Assembly (NCBI GenBank): GCA_963754045.1
Contig: CAVWEN010000002.1
Location: forward strand, 124,001-188,000
Direction of reading: 5' to 3'
Origin: JALZKA01 sp963754045
GTDB lineage: Bacteria > Actinomycetota > Thermoleophilia > Solirubrobacterales > 70-9
Length of the DNA: 64,000 nt
Notes under the pieces: model-generated
Told to the model about the DNA's origin: nothing
Databases searched by the model: none
The model's input: only the letters and a program-made list of their open reading frames with translations
Made by a program: the position numbers and the translations under genes
Shown: positions 8,246 to 15,757 of the stretch, one piece after another
How the letters are laid out: each line of letters starts with the position of its first letter
How positions within the stretch are numbered: the stretch's first letter is position 1

Positions 8246-8691
8246 TTCGGGCAGCTGCCCCGTAGGACCACGTCGTGATCGCCCACGCTGTACTCCGACC
8301 GCTCGGCAAGCGCATGGATGGCGCTCTCGAGTCGCTGGTCGGTGAACGGGGTGACCTTCCCGCAGTCGTCGCAGACGAGGTGATGATGGTGATGCGCTCC
8401 GTCGGGCATCGCGGGCTCATAGCGCGCCGAGTCGCCCCCGCCCACATCAAGTCGCTGCACCAGCTTCAGTCGCTCCAGCAACTCAAGGGTGCGGTACACG
8501 GTGGCGATGCCCACCGGGCGCCGCCGGACCCGCAGCCGATCCGCAATCTCTTGGGCACTCAGCACGCATTCCTGGCGCCCGATCAGCTCGAGGACGGCGC
8601 CTCGTGGGGAACTCGCGCGGTGGCCCGCCCGCCGTAACTCGGCCTCGGCCAGCTGGGTCCACGGCGTGGGATCGGCCCGTCGTTCGCTCAC
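8236..8691 (-). CDS. zur: Fur-family metalloregulator, probable zinc uptake regulator Zur
   Basis: 151 aa. An N-terminal winged helix (GIATVYRTLELL recognition region, about residues 65-80) is followed by the metal-sensing domain with the poly-His HHHHHLVCDDC (structural CxxC) and a C-terminal CPKC pair that completes the zinc site. Position inside a zinc transporter operon argues for Zur rather than Fur or PerR. ATGA overlap with znuA. It likely represses its own operon through the TGATAATCA palindrome at the znuA start. Confidence 0.85.
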   Translation of the reverse strand: MSERRADPTPWTQLAEAELRRAGHRASSPRGAVLELIGRQECVLSAQEIADRLRVRRRPVGIATVYRTLELLERLKLVQRLDVGGGDSARYEPAMPDGAHHHHHLVCDDCGKVTPFTDQRLESAIHALAERSEYSVGDHDVVLRGSCPKCA

Positions 8692-9614
8692 CGCGCCAGG
8701 TCCAACTCGCAGGAGGGCATGTCGCCGCCGAGGCCGGAGACGATGGTCGCGGCGTTCGCCGCCAGCGCTCCGAGATAGGTACCGCCCGGCAAGCCCTCCT
8801 CGTCAAGCGTGTCCGCGTAGAGCTGCCCGCCAACGATCGCCCCGGCGTCGTCGGCGATGGCTCGTTCAAGCCCACCGTCGAGGCCGGACTCGGGGAATAC
8901 CGCCCTCACCCCCAGGCGCCGGATCAACCCGACGAGTTCGGCCGTCTCCCCCGCGGATGGCTGGGCGGTCGTGGTGAGCGCGGGAAATGCCGAGCCGACC
9001 ACCTCGAAGCCAAAGCGATTCGCAAAGTACTCGAGCGCATCATGGCTGGTCACCAGCTTGCGCTGCGCTGCGGGGATCGTCCCGACGCACTGCTCGATTT
9101 GATCGCCGAGACGCTCGATCTCGCGCGAGTAGCGATCCGCGTTGCGCTGGTAATCGGCCTCGCCCCCAGGGTCCGCCTCGGCCAAGCCGTTGCGAATGTC
9201 CTCCACCGCCAGCAGTGCGTTGTGCGGGTCCTGCCACCAATGCGGGTCCACCTCCCGCGTTCCAAGCGTCCTGACGGAGTCGATCAGGACGAGCTCGGGG
9301 GCATCGGTGCCAGAGCTTTCGATCAACTCCTCGATCCACTCGTCCAGATCACCACCGGACCGGAGAATCAGGTCCGCACCCGCCATCGCCTCGGCGTCGC
9401 TTGGCTTTGGCTCGTAGTCGTGCGGGTCGGAGTTGGGGGCGAGCATTGCGCTAACGCTGGCTCGCCCGCCGGCGACCTCCCGCGCCATGTCGGCCACCTG
9501 GGTTGTTGTGGCGACGACCGAAGGTCCCTGCGCATCCCCCTCGTCCGAGGAACAGCCCACAGCGCCAATCGCGAACACGGTGGCGAAGACGCAACTGATA
9601 ATCATTCGCAACAC
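8688..9614 (-). CDS. znuA: Metal-binding lipoprotein ZnuA (cluster A-I solute-binding protein)
   Basis: Extracytoplasmic zinc/manganese receptor, 308 aa. Lipoprotein signal ends at AIGAVGC (lipobox, mature Cys about residue 21). Metal-ligand positions typical of the family are present: His in SDPHDYEP, His in DPHWWQDP, His in TSHDALEYF, and a late acidic residue (FPESGL region). It lacks the long His-rich loop of many zinc receptors. GTG 9614 sits exactly 7 bases after a TACGCT hexamer with no Shine-Dalgarno, suggesting a leaderless start; ATG 9605 is the alternative. Confidence 0.9.
   Translation of the reverse strand: MLRMIISCVFATVFAIGAVGCSSDEGDAQGPSVVATTTQVADMAREVAGGRASVSAMLAPNSDPHDYEPKPSDAEAMAGADLILRSGGDLDEWIEELIESSGTDAPELVLIDSVRTLGTREVDPHWWQDPHNALLAVEDIRNGLAEADPGGEADYQRNADRYSREIERLGDQIEQCVGTIPAAQRKLVTSHDALEYFANRFGFEVVGSAFPALTTTAQPSAGETAELVGLIRRLGVRAVFPESGLDGGLERAIADDAGAIVGGQLYADTLDEEGLPGGTYLGALAANAATIVSGLGGDMPSCELDLAR
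9591..9612. promoter_or_regulatory. Zur/Fur-like operator overlapping the znuA start codon
   Basis: The segment GCAACTGATAATCATTCGCA holds the 9-base palindrome TGATAATCA at its centre with partial outer symmetry (GCAAC/..CAAC). Fur-family operators are AT-rich inverted repeats built on TGATAAT. The site starts at about +3 relative to the inferred transcription start and would block initiation. Confidence 0.6.
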
Positions 9615-9621
9615 TGGCAGC

Positions 9622-9627
9622 AGCGTA
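9622..9627 (-). promoter_or_regulatory. -10 element of znuA (leaderless)
   Basis: TACGCT (TANNNT) lies 7 bases before GTG 9614, the distance at which transcription would begin on the start codon. No convincing -35 was found. Confidence 0.5.
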
Positions 9628-9655
9628 GCGAACCCTTCGGAAGCGCGCTGGCGCT

Positions 9656-10510
9656 TCAGCCCCCGATGCGGAACTCGGTGAGCAACCGCTTTTCGGACTC
9701 ACCCGCGACCGAGGCGATCACCTCGACGTGATCGGCCAGCGGGGTTCCCCGCAGCTTCGTCGCCAGGAGATCGTCGACCTGGAAGACGCCGGCGGAGTTG
9801 TTCATCTCGATCGCGATCCGCACGGCTCGATCCTCACCGGCGGCGATGTCGATCGAATCGATCGCGGCAGCCGAGATCGCATGAATCCCCATCTGCCCCG
9901 CGTCGACCGGGATCCGTGAGCGGCCCTCCGCCATGTCGAGCGCGTCGGCGACACGAACAACTCCCGCCTCGACGGTGTAGGGCTCGCCTCGGCGGCGGTG
10001 GCCGATGATCGCGTGCAGTGCCTCGGCGATCACCACGGTCCGCTCCGCACCCTCGTACACATCGGCGAGCAGGTAGCGCAGCTTGCGCTCGGCGAGCCAC
10101 AGCGAGAACGCCTCGTGGTCGGCGCGGTGGATCGACATGCCGATGTCGTGGAGCAGTGCGCCGCAGGCGACGACAACCTCGGCGTCGCGGTCGCGCATCC
10201 CATGGTCGGCGACCATTGCGGACTCGACCCCGCCCTTGGTCAACAGGCGCAGCAAGCGCAACGCGATGTTGAGGACGATCTGAACGTGTACCCACGAGTG
10301 GTCCGACATCCCCAGGCGCTCGGAGTTGACCTGGGCCATGTGCCACCAGCCGCGAACCTCATCGTCGGCGTTGATGCCGTCGAGTAGGGCCTCCAGCTTG
10401 CGGTTGCCCCGCGTCGGGGCCTTCACCTGGGCCGACACGATCGCGTCGGCAGGAGCTCGCCCGCGCTCACCTGGGCCCTGTGGCTCGACGTTCTCGGCTG
10501 GCTCGGCCAC
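9656..10510 (-). CDS. HD-domain protein, probable metal-dependent phosphohydrolase
   Basis: 284 aa from GTG 10510. The HD superfamily pattern is complete: His in SDHSWVHVQIVL, the paired His-Asp in ALLHDIGMSIH, a further His in ALHAIIGHR and the Asp in VRVADALDM. The substrate is unknown; family members hydrolyse nucleotides or second messengers. The start is supported by TATCCT 6 bases upstream (leaderless); a frame extending to 10873 would overlap the divergent crotonase and is rejected. The C-terminal 70 residues look like a beta-rich accessory domain. Confidence 0.82.
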   Translation of the reverse strand: MAEPAENVEPQGPGERGRAPADAIVSAQVKAPTRGNRKLEALLDGINADDEVRGWWHMAQVNSERLGMSDHSWVHVQIVLNIALRLLRLLTKGGVESAMVADHGMRDRDAEVVVACGALLHDIGMSIHRADHEAFSLWLAERKLRYLLADVYEGAERTVVIAEALHAIIGHRRRGEPYTVEAGVVRVADALDMAEGRSRIPVDAGQMGIHAISAAAIDSIDIAAGEDRAVRIAIEMNNSAGVFQVDDLLATKLRGTPLADHVEVIASVAGESEKRLLTEFRIGG

Positions 10511-10516
10511 GCGCCA

Positions 10517-10522
10517 AGGATA
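10517..10522 (-). promoter_or_regulatory. -10 element of the HD-domain gene (leaderless)
   Basis: TATCCT on the minus strand, 6 bases before GTG 10510; no Shine-Dalgarno is present. Confidence 0.5.
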
Positions 10523-10555
10523 AGGCCCCGGTTTCCGTCTCAACCGTTTCCGATC

Positions 10556-10561
10556 TACTCT
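10556..10561 (+). promoter_or_regulatory. -10 element of the divergent crotonase gene (leaderless)
   Basis: TACTCT, 7 bases before GTG 10569. With the site at 10517 it gives two back-to-back leaderless promoters in a 58-bp divergent spacer. Confidence 0.5.
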
Positions 10562-10568
10562 CCGCTGG

Positions 10569-11300
10569 GTGCCGGAACTGCTATCGATCCAACAGCGTGA
10601 CGAGGTTGCGTTGGTGACGCTGCAGCGTCCCGAGAAGCGCAACGCGCTTTCGATCGACCTGCGCGTCGAGCTGGCCGGCGCCTTCAACCACCTCTCCGAG
10701 GCCGAGACGGTCGGCTGCGTGGTCTTGACGGGTGCCGGAACTGCCTTCTGTGCGGGGATGGACACGACCCAGTTCGGCGGCGACCTGGAGAACCGTCGTC
10801 GCCTGGTCGAGACCAGCACCGCGGCGTTCGAGGCCGTAAGTGATTGCGCGCGGCCGGTGGTGGCAGCGGTCAACGGTCCCGCGCTTGCGGGCGGCTTCGC
10901 GCTCTCGTTGCTCTGCGACCTGCGGGTCGCTCACTCGAGCGCGACCTTCGGGTACCCGGAGCTCCCGCGCGGAATTCCCCCGTCGTACGCGGCGGCCCGC
11001 GCGGTGCTTCCAGCCACCGTCGCCCAAGAGCTGTGTCTGACCGGGCGCGTGCTCGAGGCGGCAGAGGCTCAGGGCTTGGGTGTGGTGCGCGAGGTCACCT
11101 CGGGCGACGTCGTCGAGCGCGCGCTGGCGCTGGCCACCACCATCGCGGCTCTACCGCGCGCAGCCATCCTCGAAACGAAGCGGCGAACCCGGCTCGAGCG
11201 CAAACACCTCTGGGGATTCCTCTTCGACGACGAGCGCGACGTGTTCCGCCGGGCGCTCCTGGGCGACGGGGAGTCAGCGCCAAACGGCTCGGCGGCTTAG
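10569..11300 (+). CDS. Crotonase-fold protein lacking one hydratase glutamate
   Basis: 243 aa enoyl-CoA hydratase/isomerase family member. Oxyanion-hole loops are intact (AFCAGMDTTQFGG and NGPALAGGFALSLLCDLR), and the second catalytic Glu is present (FGYPELPRGI). The first catalytic Glu, normally in GGxE, is Ala here (GGFAL), so classical hydration is doubtful and isomerase or another thioester reaction is more likely. The gene lies 10 bp before the peroxidase-P450 pair on the same strand and could act on the same lipid substrates, although the peroxidase seems to have its own promoter. Confidence 0.83.
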   Translation: MPELLSIQQRDEVALVTLQRPEKRNALSIDLRVELAGAFNHLSEAETVGCVVLTGAGTAFCAGMDTTQFGGDLENRRRLVETSTAAFEAVSDCARPVVAAVNGPALAGGFALSLLCDLRVAHSSATFGYPELPRGIPPSYAAARAVLPATVAQELCLTGRVLEAAEAQGLGVVREVTSGDVVERALALATTIAALPRAAILETKRRTRLERKHLWGFLFDDERDVFRRALLGDGESAPNGSAA

Positions 11301-11303
11301 AGT
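11298..11303 (+). promoter_or_regulatory. -10 element of the heme dioxygenase gene (leaderless)
   Basis: TAGAGT overlaps the crotonase stop codon and stands 7 bases before ATG 11311. The intervening CTGGGGA could also serve as a weak ribosome site if transcription starts further upstream. Confidence 0.4.
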
Positions 11304-11310
11304 CTGGGGA

Positions 11311-13113
11311 ATGGGCGTGCTCGATCCAATCGAGAAGGGCTTCGGAGCCGTCAACTCCGCGGTCTTCCGGCAGGTCAACAAGGTCACCGACTGGTGGAAT
11401 CTGCCTCTGCCAGCGGCCCTGATGAACCTGCGCGCGTTTCGCGACGACCTACGCGAGTCCAACCTCTACGACACGCGCCCGCCCTCCAACGGAACGTCGA
11501 TCCCGCTCTCAGAGCTGCCCAAGCACCGCACCTATGACGGATCCTTTCAGGACCCGACCGACCCCGAAATGGGCATGGTCGGCTCACGCTTTGGCCGCAA
11601 CGCGCCCCCAAACGCGACTTCGCCCGAACAGATGCCGGAGCTGATGGACCCGAGCCCGCGCGACGTGGCCACCGCGCTGCTGCACCGCGACTCGTTCAAG
11701 CCGGCGACGACGCTGAACGTCCTCGCCGCCTGCTGGATCCAGTTCGAGGACCATGACTGGTTCGGGCACGGCGAAAACCTCCCCGACGAGTACATCGAGG
11801 TGCCGATCGGCAAAGACGACAAGTGGCCCGAGGGCAACGTGATGCAGGTCAAGCGCACCAGCCCGGACCGCACGCGCACCAACAAGAGCGGGCTGCCGCC
11901 CACCTACGTCAACACCGTCACCCACTGGTGGGACGGCTCACAGATCTACGGCTCGACCGAGGAGAAGAATCGTGAGCTTCGCGAGGGCGAGGGTGGGCGG
12001 ATGGCCGTGGTGGACGGAATGCTCCCCGAGGAAACCGATACCGCCCTCGGTGGCGTGGACCTGACCGGGTTCAACGACAACTACTGGATCGGACTCAGCC
12101 TCCTACACACCCTCTTCGTCAAGGAGCACAACGCGATCGCCGATCATTTGGCAAAGGCGTACCCGAACTGGGACGACGAGCGGCTTTTTCTCATCGCGCG
12201 GCTCGTCAACGCCGCCCTGATGGCGAAGATCCACACGGTGGAGTGGACGCCGGGGATTCTCGCCAACCCGGTGCTCAAGCGCGCGATGAATTCCAACTGG
12301 TACGGCATCCTGCCCCGATTCGTCCGGGACCGCTTCGGCCATGTGGGCACCGAGATGATCGGCGGCATCGTCGGTTCCGACCAGGAGCACGGCGTTGCGC
12401 CGTACTCGATCACCGAGGAGTTTGTGTCCGTCTACCGGCTGCATCCGCTGCTGCCCGACGACTACGAGGTCCGGGACCACCGCAGCGGCCAGCTGATCGA
12501 GGCGCTCGACTTCGAGCCGATCCAGGGTCACGGCACGCGACCGACGATCGAAAAGTTCGGCTGGGAGAACCTGCTCTACACGTTCGGGACCGCCAACCCG
12601 GGGGCGATCACGCTTCACAACCATCCACGCGCGCTCTCCAACCATGTGCGGCTGAACGGTGACCGGGTCGACTTGGCGACGATCGACGTACTGCGCGACC
12701 GCGAGCGGGGTGTGCGCCGTTACAACGACTTCCGCGGGGCGCTGCGAAAGCCGCGCATCGAGAGCTTTGACGAGCTAACCGATAACCCCGAATGGAACGC
12801 AGAGATTCGCGACGTCTACGACGGCGATATCGACCGGGTTGACCTCCAGGTCGGCCTGCTCGGCGAGCCGCTCCCCACCGGATTCGGCTTCTCCGATACG
12901 GCGTTTCGCATCTTCATCCTGATGGCGTCGCGGCGACTTCGGTCGGACCGGTTCTTCACCAACGACTACTCGCCCGAGGTCTATACGCCCGAGGGGATCC
13001 AATGGGTGGAGGGCAACTCGATGGCGGACGTTCTGGTTCGTCATCACCCGGAGCTGGCGCCGGCGCTCGAGGGCGTCGAGAATGCCTTCGCCCCGTGGAA
13101 CACTTCGGGCTGA
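11311..13113 (+). CDS. Animal-type heme peroxidase, cyclooxygenase/alpha-dioxygenase-like
   Basis: 600 aa. Probable fatty-acid dioxygenase of the peroxidase-cyclooxygenase superfamily. Visible landmarks: distal His148 in WIQFEDHDWFGH; DGSQIYGS (208-215), a superfamily hallmark; LLHTLFVKEHNAIAD (264-278); and EEFVSVYRLHPLLPD, where Tyr375 and His378 reproduce the spacing of the catalytic tyrosine and proximal heme His of cyclooxygenase (Tyr385/His388). That Tyr favours a fatty-acid oxygenase over a plain peroxidase. No signal peptide, so cytoplasmic. Arg of the usual LREHN motif is Lys. A P450 gene follows within 1 bp. Product (2-hydroperoxide or internal hydroperoxide) cannot be told from sequence. 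Confidence 0.85.
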   Translation: MGVLDPIEKGFGAVNSAVFRQVNKVTDWWNLPLPAALMNLRAFRDDLRESNLYDTRPPSNGTSIPLSELPKHRTYDGSFQDPTDPEMGMVGSRFGRNAPPNATSPEQMPELMDPSPRDVATALLHRDSFKPATTLNVLAACWIQFEDHDWFGHGENLPDEYIEVPIGKDDKWPEGNVMQVKRTSPDRTRTNKSGLPPTYVNTVTHWWDGSQIYGSTEEKNRELREGEGGRMAVVDGMLPEETDTALGGVDLTGFNDNYWIGLSLLHTLFVKEHNAIADHLAKAYPNWDDERLFLIARLVNAALMAKIHTVEWTPGILANPVLKRAMNSNWYGILPRFVRDRFGHVGTEMIGGIVGSDQEHGVAPYSITEEFVSVYRLHPLLPDDYEVRDHRSGQLIEALDFEPIQGHGTRPTIEKFGWENLLYTFGTANPGAITLHNHPRALSNHVRLNGDRVDLATIDVLRDRERGVRRYNDFRGALRKPRIESFDELTDNPEWNAEIRDVYDGDIDRVDLQVGLLGEPLPTGFGFSDTAFRIFILMASRRLRSDRFFTNDYSPEVYTPEGIQWVEGNSMADVLVRHHPELAPALEGVENAFAPWNTSG

Positions 13114-13114
13114 G

Positions 13115-14437
13115 GTGAAGCTTCCGGGCCCGGCCCGCGGGGCGCTGAACTCGATTCCGGGCGTTCAGCTCGGCCCGCCCGAGGGCCAGTTGCCGAGCGC
13201 CTCCCCCACCGAGAGCATGCGCTTCACCCTCCAGGTGATGGCGCCCAACGTGGCGCAGGGCCTGTTCCGACGCCGACCGCGCGCAGTCGCGGTCGCTGCC
13301 CGGCTTGGAACCGACGGCCAGGCGATCGGCGTGGTCGAGGGCATCCGCCGCGCCCATGGTGAGGGGCCGGTCTGGGTTCGCGTCGGGCGCGGCCGAATGC
13401 TCCTGGTGCTGGCGCGGGAGGACGTACGCCGCGTGCTCGAGGGCTCCCCTGAGTCCTTCGCGGCCGATCCGGAGGCCAAGCGCAAGGGAATGGCGCACTT
13501 TCAGCCCGACGCGCTCACGATCTCGCGCGGGGCGGAGTGGCGCGCTCGCCGAGACTTCGCCGAGGATGTCCTGGACACCGGCAGGCCCGCGCACCGGCAC
13601 GCCGCGCGCTTCGCCGGTGTCTGCCGGGATGAAACTGCGCGGCTCGTCGCCGGGTCAAACGGGGAGATTGACTGGGACTCGTTCAACGCTGCGTTCTGGC
13701 GGATCACCCGGCGCATCATCCTGGGCGACAGCGCACGCGACGACACCGCATTGACCGAGGCCCTGTGGGAGCTGATGGATCAGGCGAACGGACTGCCCGA
13801 CGACGCCTCGCCCGAGCTTCCGCCGTTTTTGCGGCGAATCGCCAGCTACGTGGACGCCGCCGACGAAACCGGGCTCGTGGGCTTGTTCGCGCCCGCGGCC
13901 GCCAGCGACGAAGTACGCGTGGAGCGCCAGCTCACCCATTGGCTCTTCGCCCTGGGCGACACCGCTGCCGCCAACGCCTTCCGAGCCCTGGCATTGCTCA
14001 GCGCACACCCCGGGTCCGACGAGCTGTACCTCAGGGCATGTCTGCAGGAGGCGATGCGCCTGTGGCCCACCACGCCGGTTCTATCGCGTGAGACGACGGT
14101 CGAGACCGAGTGGAACGGAGTCTGGGTCCCAAAGGGAACACAGATCTTGATCTCGAACACATTCAACCACCGCGACCCGCTGCGCGAGGACGCCGACAGC
14201 TTCGCCCCCGATAACTGGCTCAACGGGGGTAGGGCCGCCGAGGACTGGTCGCTGAACCATTTCAGCCACGGGCCACAGGAGTGCCCCGGCGCGGGCATCG
14301 CGCTTCAGATCGCGGCAACGGTGCTGGACGAGCTGACCCGCGGCGGGACGCCTGAAGCGGTCGGCACACCGCTCGTTACAGACGAGCCGATGCCGCGAAC
14401 TCTCGACTTCTTCCCGCTGCGCTTCACGTTGCCTTAG
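13115..14437 (+). CDS. Cytochrome P450
   Basis: 440 aa from GTG 13115; an ATG at 13082 inside the upstream gene is an alternative start with a GAGG 9 bases before it. P450 landmarks: I-helix ALGDTAAANA with the acid-alcohol pair DT, ExxR as EAMRLWP, and the heme loop NHFSHGPQECPGAG with the thiolate Cys about residue 390. No membrane anchor, so a soluble bacterial type. Its tight coupling to the heme dioxygenase suggests it oxidises or rearranges the dioxygenase product. Because DT is retained, ordinary monooxygenation is as possible as hydroperoxide isomerisation. No ferredoxin or reductase gene is adjacent. Confidence 0.88.
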   Translation: MKLPGPARGALNSIPGVQLGPPEGQLPSASPTESMRFTLQVMAPNVAQGLFRRRPRAVAVAARLGTDGQAIGVVEGIRRAHGEGPVWVRVGRGRMLLVLAREDVRRVLEGSPESFAADPEAKRKGMAHFQPDALTISRGAEWRARRDFAEDVLDTGRPAHRHAARFAGVCRDETARLVAGSNGEIDWDSFNAAFWRITRRIILGDSARDDTALTEALWELMDQANGLPDDASPELPPFLRRIASYVDAADETGLVGLFAPAAASDEVRVERQLTHWLFALGDTAAANAFRALALLSAHPGSDELYLRACLQEAMRLWPTTPVLSRETTVETEWNGVWVPKGTQILISNTFNHRDPLREDADSFAPDNWLNGGRAAEDWSLNHFSHGPQECPGAGIALQIAATVLDELTRGGTPEAVGTPLVTDEPMPRTLDFFPLRFTLP

Positions 14438-15138
14438 GCGACGGGCGAGATCTGGCCGAGCACGAGTGGCCAGCCCCAGGTTTCCCAGGACGCGGCGATC
14501 AGCAGCATGGGTACGGCGATCGCGACGGTGGCGAGGGTGGCCGCGAGCAGGTCCTGCCAATCGTCGTTTCGCGACGCGATCGTCCACGCCGCCAGCGGCA
14601 GGAAGACGGCGGTGAGCTCGACCATGGCGTGCGGCAACACTGTGAGCACGAGCAGCGCCGGCGAGACGTTCAGCGAGTTGGCGAGCTGGGCACCGTGCGA
14701 GCCCAAAATGTAGGCCTGGGTAACGAGCGAGAAGCATGTGACCGCGATCACCCAGGCGAACGCCACGGGCCGCGCACGCTCGTGAACCCAGCGGCGCCAC
14801 CCCGTCATCTCCGCGGCCTGAAGCGGCAGCGAGCTGCCGGCGATGAAGCCCGCAACGCACGCGACCGCATGAAGCGCCAGCACCAGGCCGTTTCGCAGGA
14901 CCACCCGCCCGTAGTCCCCCAAGTTCGCGTTGAAGTCGAGCCCGGGAACATAGACCGGGGTGAGGTCGGGCCGAACAAGAGTCGCGACGATGGTGACCGC
15001 CCCGAGAAGCAGGCATGCGTACCCCAACGATCCGACTGTCCAGCCTCGAACGACCGGGGCCGGATCGGCGTTCCAGCGCGACAGGGCGCCACGGGTGTGC
15101 GCCATCCCCTGCACAAGTGCCATCTCCGATGCGCCCAC
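14434..15138 (-). CDS. SpoIIM/DUF95-like integral membrane protein
   Basis: About 234 aa with five or six hydrophobic segments. The segment VLTVLPHAMVELTAVFLPLAAW resembles the LPHG-x-ELxAIFxAGAAG core of stage II sporulation protein M relatives, which occur widely in non-sporulating actinobacteria with unknown roles. Several starts are possible (GTG 15138, ATG 15123, ATG 15105). The stop overlaps the P450 stop by 4 bp in convergent orientation. Confidence 0.65.
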   Translation of the reverse strand: MGASEMALVQGMAHTRGALSRWNADPAPVVRGWTVGSLGYACLLLGAVTIVATLVRPDLTPVYVPGLDFNANLGDYGRVVLRNGLVLALHAVACVAGFIAGSSLPLQAAEMTGWRRWVHERARPVAFAWVIAVTCFSLVTQAYILGSHGAQLANSLNVSPALLVLTVLPHAMVELTAVFLPLAAWTIASRNDDWQDLLAATLATVAIAVPMLLIAASWETWGWPLVLGQISPVA

Positions 15139-15188
15139 CTAGGGGTCATCGGCACGCGGACGTGGCCGGTTTAGGTGCCCGGGCGGAT

Positions 15189-15665
15189 CTAGGCGCCGCA
15201 GACGGGCCAGGGAGAGCTGCCGGCGCGCGCGTAGAGCAGCCCGGCGCGGTAGTCCTGCTCGGCCTCGCTCGCCTCGGCGGGGTTTCCGCTGCCGCCGACC
15301 GATGCCCAGGTGCCGATGTCGAACTGGTACTTGCCGTAGTAGCCAGCCGCGTTGACCGCGGTGGGATCGCCGCCTGACTCGCAGGAAGCAATCGAGTTCA
15401 GGGCGCTGAGCGCAACGCCGGCAACCGCCCCGCCATTCGGGGCGAAGACCGCCTCTGCCGCCTCGCGCTTGCGACGCTGCGCGGCGAGACGGGCCTTTGC
15501 GGCCTGGCGTTCGGCTCGGATCAGCGCGCCGTCGAAATTGTCGGCAGGCCTGTCAATGAGCGGCACCGACGGGGCCGGGGCGGCCTGCGCGGCAGCCGTG
15601 GCTCCGCCGGCAATGGTGAGGACGAGGATGGTCGAGGTCAGTCGCTTGTTGATCTTTCGATTCAT
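15189..15665 (-). CDS. Resuscitation-promoting factor-like transglycosylase
   Basis: 158 aa secreted muralytic enzyme. Signal peptide 1-29 (ends AAAQAAP), a basic Ala/Arg-rich helix (about 45-75), then the Rpf domain (91-158): SIASCESGGDPTAVN with catalytic Glu96, YYGKYQFDIGTW, and a C-terminal Cys156 that would pair with Cys95. Rpf proteins cleave peptidoglycan and help dormant actinobacteria resume growth. It lies 92 bp after a PfkB gene; the spacer holds a perfect CRP-type operator, as reported upstream of rpfA in Mycobacterium tuberculosis. Confidence 0.92.
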   Translation of the reverse strand: MNRKINKRLTSTILVLTIAGGATAAAQAAPAPSVPLIDRPADNFDGALIRAERQAAKARLAAQRRKREAAEAVFAPNGGAVAGVALSALNSIASCESGGDPTAVNAAGYYGKYQFDIGTWASVGGSGNPAEASEAEQDYRAGLLYARAGSSPWPVCGA

Positions 15666-15700
15666 GCGACCGCTGAGGGTGGCGGTTTGTTAGCGATATA

Positions 15701-15720
15701 TGTGTGACGCCGGTCACACA
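15701..15720. promoter_or_regulatory. Perfect CRP/Cmr-type operator upstream of rpf
   Basis: TGTGTGACGCCGGTCACACA is an inverted repeat with 8-base arms and contains the CRP consensus TGTGA-N6-TCACA (15703-15718) exactly. It is centred about 45 bases upstream of the rpf start codon. No crp gene is in the window. Confidence 0.75.
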
Positions 15721-15757
15721 GTTAAGACTTTGCACACGAACGTGCGGCCGAGAACGC

